From the IMG/VR virus record IMGVR_UViG_3300032294_000850, positions 1-21,409 of that record: DNA of 21,409 bases, one strand, 5' to 3'. Positions within the stretch are counted from its first letter, which is position 1, and every line of letters starts with the position of its first letter. Made by a program: the position numbers and the translations under genes. Positions 12,443 through 19,267 of the stretch are shown here, piece after piece. The stretch is from a virus. The notes under the pieces are model-generated. The model did no database searches and was not told where the DNA came from. It worked only from the letters and a program-made list of their open reading frames with translations.

Positions 12443-12813
12443 AAGTAACAGCAATACAAACAAAAGCATATCGCATGAAAGATATGTTATTAGATGTAAT
12501 AGCTGAAGATGAAATTATTACATGCAAAGAAATAGCAAACCGTGTAGGTTTAAAATTTAATGATATTAAATTTGTAGTCATTAAACTTGTAGAGTGGGAA
12601 TTATTATGTGAGATCAGAGGAGGTAAAAACCTTTTTTATCATAAGCCAAAGAAACATTATCTTCAGGAGCTATACCATCCAATGCCAAACTTTAAAATAT
12701 TAAGTGTTTATAAACATACAGCAGATCATGATAAGCATAGTGTACGTAACCCATACAGAGGCATTGAGTCATTTAATGCTAGCATCCTAGGAATACCTCA
12801 TGATCCATATTGA
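12439..12813 (+). CDS. Winged-helix DNA-binding-like protein
   Basis: A 124-aa protein. Residues about 15-70 (MLLDVIAEDEIITCKEIANR, then VGLKFNDIKFVVIKLVEWEL, then RGGKNLFYH) form a recognisable winged-helix pattern with the recognition helix after VGLKF. The C-terminal half is Tyr/His-rich and unassigned. It overlaps the preceding gene by ATGA and the Q-like gene by 14 nt. Being just before Q, it may be a regulator, but the target is unknown. Confidence 0.6.
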   Translation: MKVTAIQTKAYRMKDMLLDVIAEDEIITCKEIANRVGLKFNDIKFVVIKLVEWELLCEIRGGKNLFYHKPKKHYLQELYHPMPNFKILSVYKHTADHDKHSVRNPYRGIESFNASILGIPHDPY

Positions 12814-13129
12814 TAGACTTATGCAAATATTAGATGACTGGGCCTTATGGATGAAGTCGGATAATCACCGCCTGGGTTATCCATCTAAGTCAGTTGGACT
12901 TTCTTCAGGGGGAGAGTCAACGGTGGACTCGTTTGATGAGATGATAGATATACAAGACCTTTCTAACGTCCATGTAGTCGACTCGGTCATTCATAGTTTA
13001 CCTGGTGAACAACAAGATGCCATATATCACCGCTATTTATATGCTAAAAAGCCTTTGGCTTATGAATACAAGCTAGAATTAGCTATGGATAACCTTTTGA
13101 CCATTGTATCAAAAAGAATTAATGCTTAG
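12800..13129 (+). CDS. Q-like: Antitermination protein Q-like late regulator
   Basis: A 109-aa protein with the Q-type pattern: a first helix LMQILDDWALWMKSDN, the RLGYPSKSVGLSSGG segment, then a helical second half with VDSVIHSLPGEQQDAIYHRY, similar to sigma region 4-like repeats in phage Q proteins. Q proteins bind DNA at a late promoter, load on paused RNA polymerase and let it read through terminators. The gene ends 4 nt before a consensus promoter that is followed by a strong terminator, which is what Q would control. AGGA lies 9 nt upstream of ATG 12800. The family assignment is from motif memory; the promoter context strengthens it. Confidence 0.65.
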   Translation: MIHIDRLMQILDDWALWMKSDNHRLGYPSKSVGLSSGGESTVDSFDEMIDIQDLSNVHVVDSVIHSLPGEQQDAIYHRYLYAKKPLAYEYKLELAMDNLLTIVSKRINA

Positions 13130-13133
13130 CATC

Positions 13134-13161
13134 TTGACAAAACGCATTTCCGTGGTAAAAT
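13134..13161 (+). promoter_or_regulatory. Strong sigma70-type late promoter candidate
   Basis: TTGACA (13134-13139), 16-nt spacer, TAAAAT (13156-13161): 11 of 12 consensus bases. Expected start near 13169. Around the -10 lie two dyads: CGTG (13151-13154)/CACG (13164-13167), and CGTGGT (13151-13156)/ACCACG (13178-13183), candidate binding sites for a regulator such as the adjacent Q-like protein. Confidence 0.8.
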
Positions 13162-13168
13162 ATCACGC

Positions 13169-13236
13169 AATGGGATAACCACGCCCATTAACTCCGTAAC
13201 TCTCCGTAGACCCTACTTTAACCGGTAGGGTTTTTT
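13169..13236 (+). ncRNA. Short two-hairpin leader RNA ending at terminator
   Basis: About 68 nt from the predicted start to the T-run. A 5' hairpin, AATGGG (13169-13174) with CCCATT (13184-13189), begins at the predicted first base. Direct repeats CTCCGTA at 13192-13198 and 13202-13208, exactly 10 nt apart, follow, and then the terminator hairpin. It resembles the short RNA made from lambda pR' in the absence of Q. It could also have its own function as a small RNA. Confidence 0.55.
13210..13236 (+). terminator. Rho-independent terminator before late genes
   Basis: ACCCTAC (13210-13216) pairs perfectly with GTAGGGT (13225-13231) around an 8-nt loop and is followed by TTTTTT (13231-13236). 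It lies about 40 nt downstream of the predicted late transcription start and upstream of all structural genes. Confidence 0.85.
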
Positions 13237-13241
13237 ATTTT

Positions 13242-13451
13242 ATGCGTCCCAAAATTTGCAGTACATGCGGCCAGCCGTATGATGACACCGGTTATGAACA
13301 ATGTCCTGAGTGTCAGTATGATCACACGTTTATAAGGATACCTCATGAAGAAGCCAACAACCAAGGCAGGGAAAGCCAAAAAAGTGTCAAAGGTAATGAA
13401 GGAGTGGAAGGCAGGAACTCTTCACTCAGGAAAAAAAGGTCCAGTAGTTAA
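13242..13451 (+). CDS. Small zinc-ribbon protein
   Basis: A 69-aa protein with C-x2-C (CSTC, residues 6-9) and C-x2-C (CPEC, 21-24), a compact zinc ribbon, followed by a polar Ser/Lys/Arg-rich tail. It begins 6 nt after the terminator T-run and has no normal SD. The last 107 nt overlap the DUF6496-type gene, so the tail is probably shaped by that frame. Function unknown. Confidence 0.6.
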   Translation: MRPKICSTCGQPYDDTGYEQCPECQYDHTFIRIPHEEANNQGRESQKSVKGNEGVEGRNSSLRKKRSSS

Positions 13452-13518
13452 GTCAAAAAAACAAGCCGTAGCTATCGCACTTAGCGAAGCTGGCATGTCT
13501 AAAAAAAAAGGTAAATAG
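13345..13518 (+). CDS. DUF6496-type small basic protein, 57 aa
   Basis: ATG 13345 has AAGGA 6 nt upstream and reads to TAG 13516-13518. The protein shows the conserved run KVSKVMKEWKAGTLHSGKKG, then PVVKSKKQAVAIALSEAGMS, which I recognise as the DUF6496 signature found in many phages. It is strongly basic and Lys-rich. The function is not established; DNA or RNA binding would fit its charge. It overlaps the zinc-ribbon gene in a different frame. Confidence 0.8.
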   Translation: MKKPTTKAGKAKKVSKVMKEWKAGTLHSGKKGPVVKSKKQAVAIALSEAGMSKKKGK

Positions 13519-13520
13519 CT

Positions 13521-13658
13521 ATGATGAAGTCTAATGAATATAAAAAATTAGATAAGCAAGAAGAAGCAATTGAGATGAAAAAGAAAAAGCTCAAGCAAGC
13601 AGAACTTGATAAGATGATCCGTGAAATTGTACAAAACGAAATGAAAAAAGGAAGATAA
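13521..13658 (+). CDS. 45-aa Lys/Glu-rich helical peptide
   Basis: ATG 13521 to TAA 13656-13658, two bases after the previous stop. The product is one charged helix (SNEYKKLDKQEEAIEMKKKK, then AELDKMIREIVQNEMKKG). AAAGG lies upstream at 13508-13512. No family recognised. It sits in a run of tiny basic genes. Confidence 0.6.
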   Translation: MMKSNEYKKLDKQEEAIEMKKKKLKQAELDKMIREIVQNEMKKGR

Positions 13659-13660
13659 TT

Positions 13661-13804
13661 ATGCCAATGGTAAAAACAAAAAGTGGAGTAAAAGCGTTTC
13701 CTTATACAGCAAAAGGTAAAATGGAAGCTAAAGAGTACGCAAAGAAAACAGGTAGCAAAATGGCAGCAAAGCCAATGAAAAAAGGCGCTAAACGTGGCAA
13801 ATAA
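13661..13804 (+). CDS. 47-aa Lys-rich basic protein
   Basis: ATG 13661 with AAGGA 9 nt upstream, to TAA 13802-13804. The sequence includes MVKTKSGVKAFPYTAKGKME and AKEYAKKTGSKM, with a basic tail ending KRGK. Similar small proteins with a KAFPYTAKG motif occur in other phages near structural genes. Very high predicted charge; role unknown. Confidence 0.65.
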   Translation: MPMVKTKSGVKAFPYTAKGKMEAKEYAKKTGSKMAAKPMKKGAKRGK

Positions 13805-13946
13805 GCCAGGTCTATACGCTAACATAGCAGCTAAGAGAGCTAGAATTAAAGCTGGCTCAGGCGAAAAGATGCGTAAACCAGGTACAAAAGGCGCACCTAC
13901 AGCTAAAGCATTTAAACAGTCAGCAAAGACAGCTAAAAAGAAATGA
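13794..13946 (+). CDS. 50-aa basic protein (KPGLYANI motif), GTG start
   Basis: GTG 13794 overlaps the end of the previous gene by 11 nt and the frame runs to TGA 13944-13946. The product contains NKPGLYANIAAKRARIKAGS and GEKMRKPGTKGAP, a pattern I recognise from short phage proteins next to packaging genes. It is strongly basic. No function is known. The start is inferred, because no ATG exists before residue 26. Confidence 0.65.
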   Translation: MANKPGLYANIAAKRARIKAGSGEKMRKPGTKGAPTAKAFKQSAKTAKKK

Positions 13947-14194
13947 TCAAAAAAGGTAAAGAAACGTTTTCAGGTTATAATAAACCTAAGAGAACTCCTA
14001 GTCATCCTACTAAGTCACATGCAGTATTGGCTAAAGAGGGTGACCAGGAAAAACTCATACGCTTTGGTCAAAAAGGCGTAAGTGGTGACAAAACAGATAC
14101 AGCAAGAGCAAAGTCATTCAAAGTAAGACACGCTAAAAATATTGCAAAAGGAAAAATGTCCGCAGCTTATTGGGCTAACAAAGTTAAGTGGTAA
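13943..14194 (+). CDS. DUF6321-like basic phage protein
   Basis: An 83-aa protein with the conserved series ETFSGYNKPKRTPSHPTKSH, AVLAKEGDQEKLIRFGQKGV, KARHA-like RHAKNIAKGKMSAAYWANKV and a final KW. I recognise this from many phages (DUF6321, name from memory). ATGA overlap with the preceding gene. Rich in Lys, His and Gly, so nucleic acid binding is possible. Function not known. Confidence 0.75.
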   Translation: MIKKGKETFSGYNKPKRTPSHPTKSHAVLAKEGDQEKLIRFGQKGVSGDKTDTARAKSFKVRHAKNIAKGKMSAAYWANKVKW

Positions 14195-14895
14195 AACTAG
14201 ATATATACGTAGGATATGATGGCAAGGTAGAACCAGTTGCTTATCATAACTTTTGCCAGTCAGTTATAGAAAAGTCATCTATACCGGTAAGTTTTACACC
14301 ATTAGCACTAAATACTTTAAAAGACTACGAAGAAACACATAAAGACGGTAGCAACGCATTTATTTATTCACGCTTTCTAGTGCCATATCTAAATAACTTT
14401 AAAGGTATCGCACTATTTGTAGATGGCGATATGATATGTAGAACAGATATAGCAGAGATACTAGCAAACTTTGATAATGACGAAGCAGTCAAAGTCGTAA
14501 AGCATAACTACACAACAAAGCATCCTATCAAGTATCTAGGTGCAAAGAACGAAGACTATCCTAAAAAGAATTGGTCAAGCGTAATGTTATGGAATTGTGG
14601 GCATTGGCTCAATAAACAATTAACACCTAAGTTCGTACAAGAACAAACAGGTAAATACCTACACAGGTTTGAATGGCTTAAGTATCCTGAAGAACAAGTA
14701 GGCAAGCTAGACGAAACATGGAACTGGCTAGAAACAGAATACGAATACAACCCAGATGCTAAGTTAGTGCATCACACATTAGGCACACCATGCTTTAAAG
14801 ACTATCAGAATACAGACTATAGTCAAGAATGGTGGGAAACATATCAACGGATGATCTATCCACTTAAAGGTAAAAACAGGGAAAGTGAGTTATAA
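14188..14895 (+). CDS. GT8-like glycosyltransferase
   Basis: A 235-aa protein starting at GTG 14188, overlapping the previous stop. The features are an N-terminal VGYDGKVEPVAY strand, SRFLVPYL, LFVDGDM with the metal-binding D79-x-D81, NWSSVMLWNCG and LVHHTLGTPCF (H195-H196), the order seen in GT8-type glycosyltransferases that use nucleotide sugars and Mn. No membrane segment. Substrate unknown: host surface glycan, virion protein or DNA are all possible. It is a late gene by position, between the small basic genes and the packaging genes. Confidence 0.75.
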   Translation: MVKLDIYVGYDGKVEPVAYHNFCQSVIEKSSIPVSFTPLALNTLKDYEETHKDGSNAFIYSRFLVPYLNNFKGIALFVDGDMICRTDIAEILANFDNDEAVKVVKHNYTTKHPIKYLGAKNEDYPKKNWSSVMLWNCGHWLNKQLTPKFVQEQTGKYLHRFEWLKYPEEQVGKLDETWNWLETEYEYNPDAKLVHHTLGTPCFKDYQNTDYSQEWWETYQRMIYPLKGKNRESEL

Positions 14896-14896
14896 C

Positions 14897-15340
14897 ATGG
14901 CAGATCTAGCTAAACAATTAAGACAATTACAAGATGCCCAAAGACTAAGAGAATTGGCTAACCAATTTGGTTTAGGCCAAGTACCAGCACAAGAGCTTAA
15001 CGCATTAAGGCAGGCATTGCCATTAGTAACAGGAGCAACTATGCTTCCTTCAGTACAAATGCCACAGTACAGTATGCCTTCAGGACAAATGCCTCCAGTA
15101 CCTATGCCTCAATTAGGAAGACAGCCAGGTACATTACCTCCAGCTCAAATGCCAACTATTCCACAAGGCATGACACCGGATGATATGAATGCAATGATGC
15201 GAGCTATGCCTCAAACAGCACCGTCACAAATGTCACCATATATGCAAAACTTAACTAACCCAGGCGCAACAATGCAACAAAACTACGTTGATCCAGCTAT
15301 CATAGAACAAATGTACTATAGAGGGCTATTAAGCCGATAA
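14897..15340 (+). CDS. Pro/Met/Gln-rich low-complexity protein
   Basis: About 147 aa from ATG 14897; GTG 14885, four codons earlier, is an alternative start. Residues 1-45 form a helix (LAKQLRQLQDAQRLRELANQ), and about 50-115 is a low-complexity stretch in which QMP, PMP and MPP units recur (QMPQYSMPSGQMPPVPMPQ). The short end is ordered (VDPAIIEQMYYRGLLSR). Such proteins are seen near phage packaging and head genes but lack known function. Possible scaffold, linker or minor head component, by position only. Confidence 0.6.
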   Translation: MADLAKQLRQLQDAQRLRELANQFGLGQVPAQELNALRQALPLVTGATMLPSVQMPQYSMPSGQMPPVPMPQLGRQPGTLPPAQMPTIPQGMTPDDMNAMMRAMPQTAPSQMSPYMQNLTNPGATMQQNYVDPAIIEQMYYRGLLSR

Positions 15341-15353
15341 TTAAGAGGGCAAC

Positions 15354-15370
15354 CAACCTATAAGGAGTTG
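15354..15370 (+). promoter_or_regulatory. Possible SD-sequestering hairpin before TerS
   Basis: CAACC (15354-15358) can pair with GG-A-GTTG (15364-15370, one bulged A) across a short loop, burying the AAGGAG SD of the small terminase gene. A possible RNA-level brake on translation. The helix is short. Confidence 0.3.
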
Positions 15371-15377
15371 CAAAACA

Positions 15378-15698
15378 ATGGATATTGAAGAACGAAAAAA
15401 ACTAGCAGCAGAACGTAGCTCAGAAGCTAACAAAGGTAATACACATTCTAGTAAAAACAATAGGTTATGGGCGGAAACACTTAGACGTGCTGTCATTCAG
15501 TCAGATGCTGAAAGACTACGTATGATCGCAGAGGCTTTATTAGATAAAGCAGCCTCAGGTGATGTATCCGCTATTAAAGAATTAGGCGATAGACTAGACG
15601 GTAAGTCAGTAGCAACTACAGAGTTGACTGGTGTGGATGGATCTAATTTACCTATAAGCATTGCTATAGACTTTGTAAAGCCAAAAGATGAAGGTTAA
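15378..15698 (+). CDS. terS: Terminase small subunit-like protein (DUF5681-like)
   Basis: A 106-aa protein with an N-terminal basic region (EERKKLAAERSSEANKGNTH), then LWAETLRRAVIQSDAERLRM, ALLDKAASGDVSAIKELGDR and LDGKS. The DVSAIKELGDRLDGKS end is typical of DUF5681-type proteins that lie just before the terminase large subunit. AAGGAG at 15362-15367 gives the SD. The stop overlaps the TerL start by 11 nt. The small subunit recognises phage DNA and activates TerL. Assignment rests on the motif and position. Confidence 0.7.
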   Translation: MDIEERKKLAAERSSEANKGNTHSSKNNRLWAETLRRAVIQSDAERLRMIAEALLDKAASGDVSAIKELGDRLDGKSVATTELTGVDGSNLPISIAIDFVKPKDEG

Positions 15699-16938
15699 TG
15701 CAACCTTTCCTGATAAATTACAGTTTCTCTTTGATCCGTACAGGTACAAGGTAAGCTACGGAGGACGTGGATCTGGCAAGTCATGGTCTTATGCTAGAGC
15801 ATTACTTATACAGGCTGCCAATAAGCCATTGCGTGTACTATGCGCTAGAGAGATACAAAGATCTATTAAGCAGTCGGTTCATACCCTGCTCAACGATCAA
15901 ATACAAGCGTTAGGTTTAGGAGCTTTCTATGAAGTACTGGAAGCAGAGATACGTGGTCTTAACGGTAGTACGTTCAGTTTTACTGGGTTGGCTACTAATA
16001 CTGTGGAGTCCATTAAGTCTTTTGAAGGATGTGATATCGTCTGGGTGGAAGAGGCACAAACAGTATCAAAGAAGTCGTGGGATATTTTAATACCTACAAT
16101 ACGTAAACCAGACTCAGAGATCTGGGTATCATTCAACCCAAATGTAGATACAGACGACACATATACTCGCTTTGTCGTAGAACCGCCAGAGAATGCTAAA
16201 GTAGTCAAAGTTAATTACCAAGATAACCCTTGGTTTCCAGATGTCCTTGAACAGGAACGCTTACACAGTTTAAATACTAACCCTGACTATGCAAATATAT
16301 GGGAAGGTGAATGTAAAGCAGCCGTAGATGGTGCTATATATTCTAACGAAATAAGAGAGGCCCAAGAGGCTGGACGTATTACTAACGTACCTTATGATCC
16401 AATGCTTAAGGTTCATGTAGTAATGGACTTAGGATGGAACGATAGCATGTCAGTTATCCTATGCCAAAAAGGTGTATCAGATCTACGCATCATTGGTTAC
16501 ATAGAAGATGACCATAGAACTTTAGACAGCTATTCATCTCAGTTAAAAGATATGTCATACAATTGGGGAACTATGTACTTACCTCATGACGGACAGTCCA
16601 AAGACTTTAAACATGGTATATCAGCAGAAGATATTATGCGTAAGTTTGGATGGGATGTAAGAATTGTACCTCGTATGGATATAGAAGCCGGCATCAAGAT
16701 AGCACGGATGAACTTCCATAGAGTTTATTTTGATAAGTCAGCTAACAGACTTGTTGACTGTTTAAAACATTATCGCAGATCTATTAACTCTGCAACTAAC
16801 GAACCTGGTGCGCCATTGCATGATGAGTATTCTCATGGAGCAGACGCATTCAGATATTTATGTACCTCTGCAGATAGCATGAAGAATGAGTCATGGACTA
16901 AAGAGAAGATACAATATACAAATAGAGGAATTGTTTAA
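15688..16938 (+). CDS. terL: Terminase large subunit
   Basis: A 416-aa protein. The ATPase domain has Walker A GGRGSGKS (about 25-32) and Walker B IVWVEEA (about 117-123), followed by SFNPN (coupling motif region, 148-152). The nuclease domain has VMDLGW (D247), LPHDGQ (D301) and HDEYSHGADAFRY (about 383-395) as the RNase H-like acidic cluster. This is the PBSX/Terminase_3-6 layout. It packages DNA into procapsids by ATP hydrolysis and cuts it at the ends. The type of packaging (cos or headful) cannot be told from this sequence. Confidence 0.95.
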   Translation: MKVNATFPDKLQFLFDPYRYKVSYGGRGSGKSWSYARALLIQAANKPLRVLCAREIQRSIKQSVHTLLNDQIQALGLGAFYEVLEAEIRGLNGSTFSFTGLATNTVESIKSFEGCDIVWVEEAQTVSKKSWDILIPTIRKPDSEIWVSFNPNVDTDDTYTRFVVEPPENAKVVKVNYQDNPWFPDVLEQERLHSLNTNPDYANIWEGECKAAVDGAIYSNEIREAQEAGRITNVPYDPMLKVHVVMDLGWNDSMSVILCQKGVSDLRIIGYIEDDHRTLDSYSSQLKDMSYNWGTMYLPHDGQSKDFKHGISAEDIMRKFGWDVRIVPRMDIEAGIKIARMNFHRVYFDKSANRLVDCLKHYRRSINSATNEPGAPLHDEYSHGADAFRYLCTSADSMKNESWTKEKIQYTNRGIV

Positions 16939-18941
16939 TGAAGATACAAGACATGGAGATCATTGCGCAGATAGAGGCAGAAGAAAATATTGCCTATGGT
17001 GTAAATGATAGCGCATTATCTAATGACAGAGCAGAAGCAATTGACTATTACTTAGGTCAACCTTTCGGTAATGAAGAAGAAGGTCGTAGCCAAGTTGTAT
17101 CTTATGATGTACAAGACACAATAGAGTCAGCTCTGCCTCAGCTTTTAAAAGTATTTATCTCTGGTGACCAAGTTGTTAGGTTTGAACCAAAAGGCCCAGA
17201 AGATCAAGACGCTGCTGATCAAGAGACTGACTATGTCAACCATATCGTTATGGAAAAGAACGAAGGGTTCAAGATATTCTACGTATGGTTTAAAGACGCA
17301 TTACTATCTAAAAACGGATATGTAAAAGTATATTCAGAAGACGAAGAAGAGGAAGAAGAGTACGAATACGAAGGACTAACAGACGCACAGCTTCAGATGT
17401 TAGCTTCAGATGAAAAGACTGAAGTATTAGAGCATGAAGCTTATCCTGATCCTAGTGTAGACATGAATATGCTCATGGACCAAGCATTAGCTATGGGCCA
17501 AGATCCAGCTACTATTATTCAACCTATGCTACATGATGTTAAGCTTAAGGTTACAGAAAAGAAAACTGAAATTAACATTGAAAACGTAGCACCTGAAAAC
17601 ATGATGGTATCTGTAGAAGTATCAGGTCCTAACTTACAAGATGCACGTTTCGTTCAGCATAGAGAAGTTATGCAGTTAGCTGACATTGCTGAAACATTTG
17701 ACAAGCCACTAGAATACATTAAGTCTATCATGTCAGACCTTCGTGATACATTTGAAGAAGAGTCTAATGCACGTGATATTTATGACGAAGAATATGACAG
17801 AGCTATTGAGTCTAACGAAGCTCTAGTTAAAGACACATACATTAAGTTAGAAGGTAAGAGACACAGAGTGGTAGTGTTAGGCAATACTATCCTATACAAA
17901 GAACCATGCGAGTATGTTCCATTTGCATGTATCACACCAATGATCATGCCACATAGACATATTGGTCGTTCTTATGCTGACTTGACTATGGACATTCAGC
18001 TTATCAAGTCTACACTTATTCGTGGTCAGTTAGATAACATGTATCTAGCTAACAATGGTCGTTATGCTATCTCTGACAGAGTAAACCTAGACGATATGTT
18101 GACAAGCCGTCCAGGTGGTATTGTTCGTGTAGAAGGTGACCCAGGCTCAGGTATTATGCCTTTATCACATCCACCACTACCAGCATCATCATTCGGTATG
18201 GTTGAATACATGGACTCTATGAAAGAAAAGAGAACAGGTATCACAGCATATAACCAAGGCTTAGACTCTAATAGTCTTAACAAGACAGCTACAGGCGTAG
18301 CACAAATTATGTCTGCTGCTCAACAAAGAGTTGAGTTAGTAGCACGTACATTTGCAGAGACAGGTGTTAAAGAGCTATTTAAGTTAGTACATAGACTAGT
18401 AAGAATTACACTTACTAAGCCAGATATTGTACGTATACGTAATAAATGGGTAGAAGTAGATCCAAGAGAATGGGAAGACCGTAAAGACTTATCTATCTCT
18501 GTGGGTTTAGGTGCAGGTAACAAAGATCAACAGTTAGCTCATTTGGCTACTATTTTACAAGCTCAAAAAGAAGCGCTAGCTATTGGTATTACTTCACCAG
18601 AAAAGATCTATAATGCACTATCCAAACTTACACAGAACGCAGGCTTTAAAAACCCAGAAGAGTTCTGGATCAACCCAGCTAATACACCTGCACAAGAAGG
18701 TCAGCAGTCTAAACCTTCAGAGGCTGAGATCATGGTTCAAGGTCAATTAGCTATAGAACAACAAAAAGCGCAAGCTCAACTACAACAAGAGCAAGTACGT
18801 TCTCAAAATGATGTTATAATTGAACGTGAGAAGATAGCAGCTCAAGCTGAGTTAGAACGCTTTAAAGCACAATTAAAAGCAGAAACTGACTTAGCTATTG
18901 CACAAATTAAAGCACAGTCAGGATTAAACTATGGCGGATAA
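16938..18941 (+). CDS. Portal protein (P22-like, podovirus type)
   Basis: A 667-aa protein, close to the 725 residues of P22 gp1. N-terminal ALSNDRAEAIDYYLGQPFGN and VVSYDVQDTIESALPQLLKV, then FKIFYVWFKDALLSKNGYVK, are the typical start of this portal family. The middle has HRHIGRSYADLTMDIQLIKS and the wing/stem region GITAYNQGLDSNSLN, with TATGVAQIM. The C-terminal 120 residues are a Gln/Ala-rich coiled coil (the barrel region). An acidic run EDEEEEEEYEYE lies near residue 140. A dodecamer at one vertex would take DNA from TerL. TAATG overlap with TerL; GAGGA SD. Confidence 0.9.
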   Translation: MKIQDMEIIAQIEAEENIAYGVNDSALSNDRAEAIDYYLGQPFGNEEEGRSQVVSYDVQDTIESALPQLLKVFISGDQVVRFEPKGPEDQDAADQETDYVNHIVMEKNEGFKIFYVWFKDALLSKNGYVKVYSEDEEEEEEYEYEGLTDAQLQMLASDEKTEVLEHEAYPDPSVDMNMLMDQALAMGQDPATIIQPMLHDVKLKVTEKKTEINIENVAPENMMVSVEVSGPNLQDARFVQHREVMQLADIAETFDKPLEYIKSIMSDLRDTFEEESNARDIYDEEYDRAIESNEALVKDTYIKLEGKRHRVVVLGNTILYKEPCEYVPFACITPMIMPHRHIGRSYADLTMDIQLIKSTLIRGQLDNMYLANNGRYAISDRVNLDDMLTSRPGGIVRVEGDPGSGIMPLSHPPLPASSFGMVEYMDSMKEKRTGITAYNQGLDSNSLNKTATGVAQIMSAAQQRVELVARTFAETGVKELFKLVHRLVRITLTKPDIVRIRNKWVEVDPREWEDRKDLSISVGLGAGNKDQQLAHLATILQAQKEALAIGITSPEKIYNALSKLTQNAGFKNPEEFWINPANTPAQEGQQSKPSEAEIMVQGQLAIEQQKAQAQLQQEQVRSQNDVIIEREKIAAQAELERFKAQLKAETDLAIAQIKAQSGLNYGG

Positions 18942-19203
18942 GTCACTAGAAGAAGTAAAACGTGGTGAACAAGCAGCACAAATATTAGACAACCCTATCT
19001 ATAAAGAAGCAATAGATAAGGTGCGTGAGAATATTGTAGCTAGTATGACCAACAGTCCATTAGGTGATGAGAAGACTCATAACCGTTTAGTTATTGCTTT
19101 ACAGTTATTAAACCAAATTAACAAGCAGCTTACAGATGTAATGCAAACAGGTAAGCTCGCAGCCATTCAAACAGATAGGCCTAAGTTTAAGATATTTGGG
19201 TAA
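18931..19203 (+). CDS. Conserved head-region protein, 90 aa
   Basis: A helical soluble protein (SLEEVKRGEQAAQILDNPIY, then IVASMTNSPLGDEKTHNRLV and ALQLLNQINKQLTDV) ending in RPKFKIFG. I recognise it as a typical small protein between portal and scaffold in podovirus-like genomes; its function is not known. It overlaps the portal end by 11 nt, and a strong terminator follows its stop directly, so it ends a transcription unit. Confidence 0.65.
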   Translation: MADKSLEEVKRGEQAAQILDNPIYKEAIDKVRENIVASMTNSPLGDEKTHNRLVIALQLLNQINKQLTDVMQTGKLAAIQTDRPKFKIFG

Positions 19204-19207
19204 GGAC

Positions 19208-19242
19208 AAGCCCACTTAAAGCTCACTTCGGTGGGCTTTTTT
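19208..19242 (+). terminator. Terminator with alternative 5' arms and UUCG loop
   Basis: GTGGGCTT (19231-19238) can pair with AAGCCCAC (19208-19215, 8 bp) or its GTGGGC with GCTCAC (19221-19226) around the very stable UUCG tetraloop (19227-19230). A T-run follows (19237-19242). The two forms exclude each other. Confidence 0.85.
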
Positions 19243-19267
19243 ATTGTCTAATTTTAAGGAAAATATT

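Noticed and set aside
13499-13825. Minus-strand 108-aa Phe/Cys-rich ORF
   Set aside because: It is the antisense of A-rich Lys codons in the cluster of small basic genes; the Phe-rich composition follows from that.
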